The notes: a model not told the origin generated them from the letters alone. A stretch of 8,153 nt of DNA from Flavobacteriaceae bacterium (GCA_013042825.1 JABDPL010000107.1:1-8153), one strand, 5' to 3'; numbered from the stretch's first letter, positions 1-7,443 are shown. Made by a program: numbers and translations.

Positions 1-651
1 TGCAACATTGCCCCAGGTACTAAGATTATGAACGCGATTAAAGAATTGCGGACTATCTTTTGAAATGTGATCGGCAAAAGGTCTGAATAAATTGCTTTCT
101 AAAGTATTTCGTTCTTCATCAGACAAATAATTATAAATACAATCATAGGCCTGGCTTGTATATACCAGCCAGTTAGAATCATTTAAGCATTGCCAAAACA
201 ATTTACCCCTTGCATAGGATCGTGGTTTAGGATGTATCGGCAAGGTTGGATACAGATCGGCATATTCGAACAGCAAGTCTTTCACAAAACGGGCATATTG
301 TTCATCATCGAGAATCTGATATAATAAACCAGCCTGATGCATGAGGCGATAATTACTTTTATGTTTTTCATGCGTATAGCCTCCCGAATAATCTTTGGGA
401 ACAGGTACATCGAACCCATTTTCAATAGCTTCATCAACATCCCCCTTATAGTTCGCCAATGTTTCATCGAAGATTGGTATGGAACCCAGGTTCGCCCGAA
501 TATCCTTAATCCCATCCTTTGTCAGTATCAAACCAGGGTGTTGTGAACCGGAACCTGTGATTGTTTCATCCATATTCGTCGTTTTATTGGCCTCATTATC
601 ACAAGACCAGAAGAACAAAACAACTGCTATGATGGAAAACAATTTTTTCAT
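1..651 (-). CDS. PL17 alginate lyase (oligoalginate lyase), N-terminal part, truncated by window edge
   Basis: The first 217 residues of a family PL17 lyase, which normally acts as an exolytic oligoalginate lyase releasing unsaturated monouronate by beta-elimination. The ATG at 651 opens a lipoprotein signal peptide (MKKLFSIIAVVLFFWSC, Cys17). The mature part begins HPGLILTKDGIKDIRANLG and continues with KDYSGGYTHEKHKSNY (about residues 86-101), SYARGKLFWQCLNDSNWL (145-162) and FFNRVHN (203-209), all typical of the alpha/alpha-toroid N-terminal domain of PL17. The frame is open to position 1, so the rest of the toroid and the C-terminal beta-sheet domain lie outside the window. The gene follows the preceding PL7 stop after 15 bp and should be its operon partner. 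Oddity: at N209-L210 the family usually has Asn-His (Asn201/His202 in Alg17C of Saccharophagus, from memory), so an active-site His appears to be Leu. Family call is firm; activity is uncertain. Confidence 0.93.
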   Translation of the reverse strand, partial: MKKLFSIIAVVLFFWSCDNEANKTTNMDETITGSGSQHPGLILTKDGIKDIRANLGSIPIFDETLANYKGDVDEAIENGFDVPVPKDYSGGYTHEKHKSNYRLMHQAGLLYQILDDEQYARFVKDLLFEYADLYPTLPIHPKPRSYARGKLFWQCLNDSNWLVYTSQAYDCIYNYLSDEERNTLESNLFRPFADHISKDSPQFFNRVHNLSTWGNVA

Positions 652-666
652 AAAATGTGATATCGA

Positions 667-1767
667 TTAATCATTTTTAGTAAAATATCCCTCATTAGAC
701 ACTGAATCATCACCCACATATATCTTTACTTTATTAAACCAAACCTCAGCGTAGTTTCCATCTCCATATTGCTTCTGAATATCCCCACCATGGGTTTCAG
801 CACCGGAACACCAGTTCTTATTCTCTTCGGGAGATTTTCCGTTGGTCTGATTGTACGAACCTAACTTAAAAAACAGACCTTCGTCTGCGTAGGCATTTTC
901 GCGTTCTACTCCGTCCTGGCCAATCGGGACAAATAATTTTTGTGTCTGCTCGGGTATATCAGCAGCTGTGGAGTATTCAGATTCGACTAAGTTTTTGGTA
1001 AACGATTTGGTTTCATGTCCCTCGCTCGCAAATTTCAAGTTCATGATACCATCCTTAACTTCGATCTCATAACTGAATTCTTCACCTAATTCGATACCAT
1101 TCTCAGGTTCCTCCGGATAGGAGTTTAAATCGCTGCCGACCACAGAAAAGTCATAACCCCAAACTGCAGTAGAATAATCCCACCTTCCGGAATTATCATC
1201 CCCAGCTGTATTGATTTCATAATGCCAAAAAACCGAACCTTTGGTATGGCCCGGGAATTTCTTGTAGAATATTTTAAGCGGTTCGTTCTCATGTCCGTCA
1301 GCACTATGAATCTGACCAACGACAACAGAGTAGGAAGCAGCTACACGAGCATCCCCAGTGGAGGACACATTCATTACTTTAAGCGAAGCTGATAATTTAT
1401 CATTAGCAGTTTTCGGGTACCATTTTCTTGTTTGCGCCAATTCTGTTCTTGTATTGTTTGACGTTCCGTGCGTATCTCCCCCGTTGGGCGTTTTGTAAAC
1501 TACCCAATCTGTATCACCATCATTTGCGGTAAAAAAGAAATCTTTATGTTCAAAATTGATTGGGTACCCTGCATTTGAGCCATCACCTAAAATTAATTTC
1601 CAATGGTTTGAAAAAGAAATAACATCGCTTGCATACACGATTTTCTGCACTTCTTCTTTATCCGATTTTTTGGTAGTCTCCTTGCAACTATTAAATATTA
1701 GGAAAACACCAAATATTAAAATCGTGGATAAGGCTGTAATATTTTTTTTATTGATCAGGTGCTTCAC
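667..1767 (-). CDS. PL7 alginate lyase, AlyA5-like, downstream copy of a tandem pair
   Basis: A family PL7 lyase (beta-jelly roll) that cleaves alginate by beta-elimination. I place the start at the GTG at 1767: it gives a lipoprotein signal peptide (VKHLINKKNITALS...GVFLIFNSC, Cys28) and a 366-residue protein. An ATG at 1815 in the same frame would add 16 residues that are only the other-frame reading of the preceding gene's end. With the GTG numbering, Arg107 sits in RTELAQ, Gln152 and His154 in GQIH, and Tyr305 in FFKLGSYNQ; these are the usual PL7 catalytic positions, all present. The last residue of the RxELR motif is Gln here. The body is closely similar to the preceding PL7, with about ten extra residues near NWCSGAETHGG and a longer C-terminal tail. 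Compared with endolytic PL7 enzymes it has extra loops, as in the exolytic Zobellia AlyA5 (subfamily 5, from memory); exolytic action is inferred. The start overlaps the preceding gene by 20 bp. Confidence 0.93.
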   Translation of the reverse strand: MKHLINKKNITALSTILIFGVFLIFNSCKETTKKSDKEEVQKIVYASDVISFSNHWKLILGDGSNAGYPINFEHKDFFFTANDGDTDWVVYKTPNGGDTHGTSNNTRTELAQTRKWYPKTANDKLSASLKVMNVSSTGDARVAASYSVVVGQIHSADGHENEPLKIFYKKFPGHTKGSVFWHYEINTAGDDNSGRWDYSTAVWGYDFSVVGSDLNSYPEEPENGIELGEEFSYEIEVKDGIMNLKFASEGHETKSFTKNLVESEYSTAADIPEQTQKLFVPIGQDGVERENAYADEGLFFKLGSYNQTNGKSPEENKNWCSGAETHGGDIQKQYGDGNYAEVWFNKVKIYVGDDSVSNEGYFTKND

Positions 1768-2767
1768 TTTCTCCAACAGTTGCTTCTTTAAACCATACCT
1801 CAGCATAGCTTCCATTTTTATATTGCATGGTTATATCACCATCATAGGTTTTTGAATTTGTCGATTTCCCGTTTGCCTGGTTATATGCTCCTTGTTTAAA
1901 GAATTGCAATTCACCGGTATATGCATTTTCTCGTTCAACCCCATCTCTGCCTCTTGAGGCATATAATTCCAATACTTGCTGTGGAATGTCTGATTTTTTG
2001 GCAAAATCCGATTTCAACAAATTCTTTGTAAATCTTATGGTCTCATGACCTGTACTTGTAAAGGTGAGATACATAATTCCCTCATGAACGTTTACTTCAT
2101 AACTGAATTCTTCACCCAGCTCTATGCCATCTTCGGGCTCATCCGGAGAAGTATCAGGACTTGTCCCAACAACTGAAAAATCATAACCCCAAACCGCCGT
2201 TGAATGATCCCATCTTCCGGAATTATCACCTTTGGTATTGATTTCATAATTCCAGAATACCGATCCTTTCTGGTGCCCGGGAAATTTTTTATAATAGATC
2301 TTCAAAGGCTCATTCTCATGCCCTTCATCACTGTGAATCTGCCCAATGACAACCGAGTATGAAGAAGGGAAATTCGCATCACCTGTAGTCGAAACATGTT
2401 GCACTTTTAAGGTACCGGTAAGTTTACCTCCGTCTTCCGGAATCCAGCGTTTCTTTTGTCCTAACTCTGATCTCGTGTTGCTTGAATTTGGTGAAGTAAT
2501 ACCAGAATTCGGTGTCTTATACACTACCCAATCTGTCTGGCCATCATTTGTTACATAGAAAAAATCTTTATTCTCATAATTCACCAATGCTTCGGAGCGC
2601 GTGCCATCTCCCAATAGAATTTTGCATTCTTCCATAAATGGGATAACATCGCTAGGGTATTTTGTGGCCTGTTCCATTTGAGTATCAGGTTCTGAAGTTT
2701 TTTCAGAATTATCCTTACAGGCAAACATTACTATAAGACTAAGTGCTGTAAATACTATTTTTTTCAT
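1748..2767 (-). CDS. PL7 alginate lyase, AlyA5-like, upstream copy of a tandem pair
   Basis: A 339-residue PL7 lyase with a clear lipoprotein signal peptide (MKKIVFTALSLIVMFAC, Cys17), so it should be anchored in the outer membrane. The catalytic set is visible: Arg99 in TRSELGQ, Gln143 and His145 in GQIH, and Tyr295 in FFKQGAYNQ. Long stretches such as GHENEPLKI, KKFPGH, KGSVFW and STAVWGYDFSVVG are shared with the following PL7 gene, showing a tandem duplication followed by divergence. The extended loops resemble the AlyA5 exolytic group, so release of small unsaturated products from chain ends is the likely role (inference). Two oddities: Cys48 stands where the paralogue and the endo-type PL7 in this window have a Trp (HWKLIL, HWKVTL), and the C-terminus after YAEVWF is shorter than in the paralogue. 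The ATG lies 13 bp after the PL6 stop, so the two are probably co-transcribed. Confidence 0.94.
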   Translation of the reverse strand: MKKIVFTALSLIVMFACKDNSEKTSEPDTQMEQATKYPSDVIPFMEECKILLGDGTRSEALVNYENKDFFYVTNDGQTDWVVYKTPNSGITSPNSSNTRSELGQKKRWIPEDGGKLTGTLKVQHVSTTGDANFPSSYSVVIGQIHSDEGHENEPLKIYYKKFPGHQKGSVFWNYEINTKGDNSGRWDHSTAVWGYDFSVVGTSPDTSPDEPEDGIELGEEFSYEVNVHEGIMYLTFTSTGHETIRFTKNLLKSDFAKKSDIPQQVLELYASRGRDGVERENAYTGELQFFKQGAYNQANGKSTNSKTYDGDITMQYKNGSYAEVWFKEATVGESEAPDQ

Positions 2768-2780
2768 TTTATTGAATTTA

Positions 2781-5087
2781 CTAGTACATCAATGTCAATT
2801 TCAAATTCTCTTCAACCCTTATTTCACCCGAATTCGAAATCTTATTGTCTGAGTGGGAGTTGTTCTTTGCTCCCCACAGCAATGCCACAAGCTTAACAGG
2901 ATTGTTTGTAAATGTATTATTGTTAATTTCAACATTTATAATTCCCCGTGTGTTAAGCAGAATACCATTTTCTTCATCTTTACCACAGTTTGTAAAGGTT
3001 GAGTTGGTCACCACCAAATTCCCTCCAATGGTGGACTCGTCATAACCACCACGATAATAATCAATTACATTTTTGGCAACATTATCAAAGTTGCAATTGT
3101 CAACCGTTAGGTACTCTGTGTTATAATCGCCTTTGTCATTGGTTTCTTCAGACAATTCCAGGCCGTTTTCACAGTTGGAAAAGGATGTGTTCTTAAAGGT
3201 GATGCGTTCTGCAAAAGATTGCTTATACACTTTAAGTGCATAATTGAAGTCACTTATTTTGCAGTCTGACACAGAGAGGCCAAAATGGGTATACATATTC
3301 TCCTTTAAACTCGCAAAAGCATATTGGATTCCGGTTCCTTTTAAGGATACATTTTTAAGACTTAAAAATCCCTTTGGTTGTAATTCAAAAAGTGGAGTGT
3401 TTTCGCTGCCGGTATATACCAATTCAACATTTTCCACCTGAGATTGAATTGTAATCGTCTTATTAATAACTATAGATTTATCCAGCTTATAATCTCCCGA
3501 ACTCAATTCAATTATACCTCCATTTTTTGCTTCGTCAATTTTTAATTGAAGATTATCGGTAGAGGAAACTGAAATTGTCTTTGGGTCTTCAGTCTCTACT
3601 TCATTGGAGTACCAACTTGCACCATATTTAGATTTATCAAGAATCATGGGATCTTCTGCTTCGACGGAAATGGAAGCACCAATAGCGTTGTTGTTTGCTC
3701 TTGAGTTTCCGAATAAATCTCTTGAAATTTTATCAAATTCAAATCCCTGATGCGGTTCAATATCAAAAGCTGTTGAAGGCATGAAAATATCATCAGCTAC
3801 TTCCTTGAGGTTGAAACTTGCATTTTCTATCCCTTCGTAAGCTTTAAATTCAACACCCTGATTATTTATCACATTACTTTTGAAGGTTACACCATCTGCT
3901 TTATCGTGCTCAATAACTGGAGAAGCATCTCCTTTATCATTATAAATTACGTTGTTTGCAACCAATGCTCTTATGGGACGAGCAGAGCGAATTTCGGAAG
4001 CAGGCAAAACGTCTTTCTGACTTAAATTTTGTCCAACACCAAATTGCCAGGGCGAATCGCAATTCACGTAGGTATTATATGCCACAACCAAATCTGTAAC
4101 CTGATTGTATCGGTTTAAAGGTGACTTTGGAATGCCATTCATTACAGCCAGCGGACTCCTGAATTCCTTTCCTTTTATATTGTAGAAATAGTTATTGGTA
4201 ACTGTATGTCCGGTATTTATTATTCGAATTCCACCATAATTTTCATTCACACCATCACCGATAAAATAATTAGCATCGATGGTCACATAATTACCATGCC
4301 TGGTGACCAATGAACCTTCACTTTTATAAAAGACATTATTTCTGAATTCATTGAAGTTGGTTTTACTCGAAATAATCTCGACTTCACCGTTGCATTCTTC
4401 AAATAAATTATCAGCAACCATAGTATAACTCGGTGACATTGAAGAATAGCTGTCACCTATTTGAATCGTTTCTCCGCTTGGACCTCCTTTGGGTGGTTTC
4501 GGTCCAAAATGATTTCCAACGATCTGGTGATAATTATTAATATGTTCATTCCCTTTAAGATCGACTCTAACTGTTGGGCCTCGATTGGTTTTTCCCGCGA
4601 TATAACTATTGCTTAGGGTATTGTGTCGTCCCCAGAATTGCACCCATCGATCAGCATCATCACGTGTCATTTTATTGAAATCTTCAATAACACTATTCGT
4701 AAATGTGCAATGATTTGCTATTGTATTTTCATCAATCCTGAATTCAATTACAGCACTGCTTGGGGAATATCCATTTCTGAAATGGAGGCCTTCTGCAACC
4801 AGATATTTTCCTCCGAATTTGATATATGATTCACCCTCAATGAAGACTTTTCCCGGTGTTTCAGCCTTAATAGTTATAGGTTTCGATTCTGTACCCTCTC
4901 CTTTAAATTCAATTTGAACATCTTTCCAAACCCCATCGGTTAATACGATAACATCTCCGGCTTTACAGCTTTCAATTGCATTAATCAGAGCATTTGAATC
5001 CGATACTTTTATAAGATTAGAAGGATCTGAATTCTCACAACTAAAAAGAAGAAGCAATAAGGCCAGGCTCGCTATTATTTTCCTCAT
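2781..5087 (-). CDS. PL6 alginate lyase, two parallel beta-helix domains
   Basis: A 768-residue lipoprotein (MRKIIASLALLLLLFSC, Cys17) of the PL6 chondroitinase-B-like family. The N-terminal beta-helix (about residues 24-490) starts with the family pattern of GDVIVLTDG and PITIKAE and carries the catalytic core Glu235-Val-Glu237-Ile-Ile-Ser-Ser-Lys242, with Arg263 in VTRHGN. The spacings Glu-x-Glu, Lys at +7 and Arg at +28 match AlyGC of Glaciecola (Glu213, Glu215, Lys220, Arg241, from memory), where Lys and Arg act as base and acid and the Glu residues bind calcium. A short linker (about 495-505) leads to a second beta-helix domain (about 505-768) rich in SxxFxN-type repeats. Two domains and this length fit PL6 subfamily 1. 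PL6 enzymes cut polyMG, polyG or both, so it would complement the PL7 enzymes. It follows the endo-PL7 after 38 bp and precedes an AlyA5-like PL7 by 13 bp. No key residue is missing. Confidence 0.95.
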   Translation of the reverse strand: MRKIIASLALLLLLFSCENSDPSNLIKVSDSNALINAIESCKAGDVIVLTDGVWKDVQIEFKGEGTESKPITIKAETPGKVFIEGESYIKFGGKYLVAEGLHFRNGYSPSSAVIEFRIDENTIANHCTFTNSVIEDFNKMTRDDADRWVQFWGRHNTLSNSYIAGKTNRGPTVRVDLKGNEHINNYHQIVGNHFGPKPPKGGPSGETIQIGDSYSSMSPSYTMVADNLFEECNGEVEIISSKTNFNEFRNNVFYKSEGSLVTRHGNYVTIDANYFIGDGVNENYGGIRIINTGHTVTNNYFYNIKGKEFRSPLAVMNGIPKSPLNRYNQVTDLVVAYNTYVNCDSPWQFGVGQNLSQKDVLPASEIRSARPIRALVANNVIYNDKGDASPVIEHDKADGVTFKSNVINNQGVEFKAYEGIENASFNLKEVADDIFMPSTAFDIEPHQGFEFDKISRDLFGNSRANNNAIGASISVEAEDPMILDKSKYGASWYSNEVETEDPKTISVSSTDNLQLKIDEAKNGGIIELSSGDYKLDKSIVINKTITIQSQVENVELVYTGSENTPLFELQPKGFLSLKNVSLKGTGIQYAFASLKENMYTHFGLSVSDCKISDFNYALKVYKQSFAERITFKNTSFSNCENGLELSEETNDKGDYNTEYLTVDNCNFDNVAKNVIDYYRGGYDESTIGGNLVVTNSTFTNCGKDEENGILLNTRGIINVEINNNTFTNNPVKLVALLWGAKNNSHSDNKISNSGEIRVEENLKLTLMY

Positions 5088-5125
5088 AAGACATCTATTT
5101 TAAGATAACCAAGGTGAGTAATTTT

Positions 5126-6088
5126 TTAATGGGTTACGTAAAGGTTGTAATACTTTATATAAGAAAAGGCCTCAGGGTGAGTGCTGTTCAAATAATTACC
5201 GGCTTTGAAATAATTTTCAAAAGGCCATTTGTCCAAACTAACATCTTCATATATATATGGTTCATCATCATTTAACTGAAGTTCTAATCGTCCAACGGTT
5301 GCTGTAATTTTGAATTCAAAAGGTTCAAAGCCCACTTCACCGAAGTTATGCTTGATATCATACCAGGTATCACTTGAGGTATCCAGTAAATCATCTCCGG
5401 AAGTCGACTCATCGATCAATGACTTTTTGTGAGCCCACAAATCACCATTTTTCCAGTACATTTTAAGTAAGGGTGGTCCGTTATTGGAAGAAAAGCCATG
5501 AATGGCCATATCCTCTTCGGAAATAATCCCATGAATTTGCATGACAATAGCCCTGTGATAAGTACTGCTGGACTCATTATCTTCGGAAATAGCATCCACC
5601 TTAAGTTTTCCGGTCAATACACCACCCTCTGCTAAGGTCCAGTTGTCCTTAGAATTTGATGGATTTATCAATTCTCGGAGCTCAGTTCTGGAGTAGCTGC
5701 TATTAGTTGTTGTGACACCGGGGTAGGTATAAAAAACTAACGAACTATCTTCAGTGTCATCATACATAAAGGGTTGTACGGCTGCCAGAGTCTGATAACC
5801 ATAATCAATTAACTGAGAGGGCTGGTATTCATCCGGGCTCCCATTATTGTTTTCATCAACAGGCAGGGTCACCTTCCAATGTGAAAAATCAATATCAGCG
5901 TATTGAACAGGATCAGGATCTGGGTCGGGATCTGGATCTGGGTCCGGATCATCATCAATTATGATAACATCATCCGGACTATCATTGTCTGAAGTTGAAC
6001 AACCGGAAACACCTATAAACAACAGTATCGCCAACCACATAAGTGGACGATATAATAAAACCGATCCTATCGAGGGAAAGATCTTCAT
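5126..6088 (-). CDS. PL7 alginate lyase, endolytic type, lipoprotein with Asp-Pro linker
   Basis: First gene of the lyase operon. The 320 residues comprise a signal peptide with lipobox VSGC (Cys30), an acidic stretch followed by seven Asp-Pro repeats (residues 47-60), and one PL7 domain from about residue 66 (DFSHWKVTLPVD) to the end. The three PL7 signature regions are clear: SRTELREL with Arg134, QIH with Gln184 and His186, and YFKAGNYLN with Tyr299. The domain is compact and lacks the long insertions of the two other PL7 proteins here, as expected of an endolytic enzyme with an open cleft. Ile in QxH is usually linked to polyG or polyMG preference (family knowledge, not proof). The flexible acidic linker probably holds the catalytic domain away from the membrane. 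The final motif position, often Gln, is Asn301. A double operator and a -7-like element lie just before the ATG, so this is probably the regulated entry gene. Confidence 0.95.
   Translation of the reverse strand: MKIFPSIGSVLLYRPLMWLAILLFIGVSGCSTSDNDSPDDVIIIDDDPDPDPDPDPDPDPVQYADIDFSHWKVTLPVDENNNGSPDEYQPSQLIDYGYQTLAAVQPFMYDDTEDSSLVFYTYPGVTTTNSSYSRTELRELINPSNSKDNWTLAEGGVLTGKLKVDAISEDNESSSTYHRAIVMQIHGIISEEDMAIHGFSSNNGPPLLKMYWKNGDLWAHKKSLIDESTSGDDLLDTSSDTWYDIKHNFGEVGFEPFEFKITATVGRLELQLNDDEPYIYEDVSLDKWPFENYFKAGNYLNSTHPEAFSYIKYYNLYVTH
5909..5950 (-). repeat. Hexanucleotide-type repeat encoding (Asp-Pro)7 linker
   Basis: Seven successive GAY-CCN codon pairs encode Asp-Pro x7, residues 47-60 of the endo-PL7, preceded by two further Asp residues. 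The third-position bases vary (GAT/GAC, CCT/CCA/CCC/CCG), so the tract is imperfect at DNA level and kept as protein sequence. It joins the lipid anchor to the catalytic domain. Copy number may vary between strains by slippage. Confidence 0.9.
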
Positions 6089-6102
6089 CAGATTGATTTA
6101 AA

Positions 6103-6127
6103 TTGGTTTACCAGATTGGTTTACCAA
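6103..6127 (-). promoter_or_regulatory. Double GntR-like operator in front of the lyase operon
   Basis: Two TGGTTTACCA decamers (6104-6113 and 6117-6126) stand 13 bp apart with GAT between them, ending 15 bp before the endo-PL7 start codon. Each decamer has TGGT/ACCA inverted arms, the half-site form known for GntR-family regulators of the FadR/UxuR type. The same double site recurs at 7514-7538. The site overlaps the probable promoter and start of transcription, which suggests repression relieved by an alginate-derived inducer. The cognate regulator is not in this window. Confidence 0.72.
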
Positions 6128-6132
6128 ATATA
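6125..6132 (-). promoter_or_regulatory. Possible Bacteroidota -7 element for the lyase operon
   Basis: On the - strand this reads TATATTTG, matching the TAnnTTTG consensus of the Bacteroidota primary sigma factor. Its last bases are part of the operator. The expected start of transcription would fall inside the double palindrome, leaving a leader of about 30 nt. I see no convincing TTTG-type -33 element at the usual distance. Confidence 0.5.
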
Positions 6133-6213
6133 TATAATTCTTATGAATTTATCAGCCTAGCTTTCAATAATTAACTATATCAGCGATTTTCATCTTAAAA
6201 ATTTAAACTATTT

Positions 6214-7443
6214 CTAATTAAAATATTCACCAATAGCCAGTATTCCATTGTATGAAATGACACATGAAAAGAAGAAAGCGGCTATCAAACCAACGTTCAC
6301 ATACATACTGGTTTTATAGCCCTTCATGATACTTTTGTTATTCACCATCAGGATAATTCCGAGGACCACAAGAGGGAGAACGAAAACATTAAACACCTGG
6401 CTTAAGATTTGCATCTCAATAGGATTAGCGCCAAAAACTGGTACAATCAAGGCTACCAAACAGGCTATGGCTGTAATTATTCTGAATTGTCTGGAATCGG
6501 TGTCGAGCTTACCTGATTGATAATCGGCAATCAGTAAAGGTGCTATCAACAGGCAAGGAAAAATTGATGACAATCCCGCACTCAGGGTTCCGAAGAAAAA
6601 AATTGTAACCGCCAGATTGCCGGCTACTGGTTCGAGGGTATTGGCCATATCAAGAACCTGGACTACAGGATTACCACTTTGAAACAAAGCGCCACAAGCT
6701 ACTGCCATTACCGATCCGCTGATAATGAATACCAAAACAGCCGCCGTTATTGCATCCTTTTTCTGTTGGTCTAAATTCTTAATGGTCCACCCTTTTCCTT
6801 GAATAAAAAGCGGTCGCGATAAAAAAGTGGCTGCGGCCATAGTGGTGCCAACAAACGCTGCAACCATCATTTTCCCTCCGGCCACATCGGGTACTGAAGG
6901 TATTAGGCCTTTTACTATTTCCATGGCCTGAGGGCGTACAAAAAACAGAGACAGTAAAAATGAGAGACCCATAAACGTGACGAAGATGATGAGAATTTTT
7001 TCAAAAAATGTGTAACGTCCCACAAGCATTAAAGCATAAAAAATGACTATGATGACAATTGCGATAGTTAAAACAGATTCATATTTATGAGGGACCAGGC
7101 TCTCAAAATTCATTGCCAGAATCTCATAGATAATGTTTGAGGATATACCCAAAATTCCCATAAGGGAATTCCATTGTCCAAATGAAATACCAATAATGAT
7201 TAGTATGGCTATAATTTTACCGCCTTTAAGGTGCTTCTTAAATCCGTAAAGCGCTGATTCCCCTGATATCAAGGCATAATTACCATAAACGAACATCAAC
7301 AATCCTGAAAAAAGGCAGCTTAGCAATAACACCCATAACAACTGCATGCCATAGGTGCTTCCCGCAACGATCATTGAGGTCACACTGCCTGTACCTATGG
7401 TATAACCTATTGCAAAAATTCCAGGTCCAAAACCTAAGATCAA
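6214..7443 (-). CDS. Nramp-fold transporter lacking the metal-binding motifs
   Basis: A very hydrophobic protein of 409 residues with about eleven membrane segments, showing the Nramp/LeuT-fold layout. It opens with GFGPGIFAIGYTIGTGSVTS, which aligns without gaps to the first Nramp helix (GP...DPGN), and residues 196-215 align to helix 6. The DPGN metal motif reads Gly17-Thr-Gly-Ser20, and the MPH motif of helix 6 aligns to Ala203-Ala-Ala205. The residues that bind Mn/Fe in true Nramp proteins are thus missing, so a metal substrate is doubtful; the family is commonly annotated only by homology. The start is unclear: TTG at 7443 is the only usual start codon in this frame, but coding-like sequence (SVIGKSVIKKIIA) continues upstream to an ATT at 7485, with a stop only near 7532. 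It is divergent from the RraA-like gene and lies 125 bp before the lyase operon. Uptake of an organic acid or uronate derivative is a guess from context. Confidence 0.8.
   Translation of the reverse strand: MILGFGPGIFAIGYTIGTGSVTSMIVAGSTYGMQLLWVLLLSCLFSGLLMFVYGNYALISGESALYGFKKHLKGGKIIAILIIIGISFGQWNSLMGILGISSNIIYEILAMNFESLVPHKYESVLTIAIVIIVIFYALMLVGRYTFFEKILIIFVTFMGLSFLLSLFFVRPQAMEIVKGLIPSVPDVAGGKMMVAAFVGTTMAAATFLSRPLFIQGKGWTIKNLDQQKKDAITAAVLVFIISGSVMAVACGALFQSGNPVVQVLDMANTLEPVAGNLAVTIFFFGTLSAGLSSIFPCLLIAPLLIADYQSGKLDTDSRQFRIITAIACLVALIVPVFGANPIEMQILSQVFNVFVLPLVVLGIILMVNNKSIMKGYKTSMYVNVGLIAAFFFSCVISYNGILAIGEYFN

Noticed and set aside
282..515. 77-residue open frame on the - strand
   Set aside because: It lies inside the PL17 coding region in another frame and has no family features; the PL17 frame is continuous and clearly coding.
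337..670. Two overlapping + strand open frames
   Set aside because: They are antisense to the PL17 and the end of the PL7 gene, with no recognisable domain, start context or conserved motif.
1768..1815. N-terminal extension of the downstream PL7 from an ATG at 1815
   Set aside because: The 16 extra residues are the other-frame reading of the conserved end of the preceding PL7 gene and would push the lipobox cysteine to residue 44; the GTG at 1767 gives a normal signal peptide.
2845..3441. Several + strand open frames of about 65 residues
   Set aside because: They are antisense shadows of the PL6 gene and show no sign of a protein family.
5088..5125. Promoter or regulatory RNA between endo-PL7 and PL6
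   Set aside because: The 38-bp gap contains no operator, no TAnnTTTG element and no stem; it looks like an ordinary operon spacer.
6089..6103. Possible third operator copy (TGATTTAAAT) next to the lyase double site
   Set aside because: Only the first half resembles TGGTTTA, the ACCA arm is missing and the spacing is 10 rather than 13 bp.
6134..6213. Terminator between transporter and lyase operon
   Set aside because: I find only a short AATTC/GAATT repeat and a weak AGC/GCT pairing, without a stable GC-rich stem or T tract; read-through from the transporter cannot be excluded.
6214..7443. Annotation as Mn/Fe transporter MntH
   Set aside because: Overall fold fits Nramp, but both metal-binding motifs (DPGN and MPH) are replaced, so a specific metal function is not supported.
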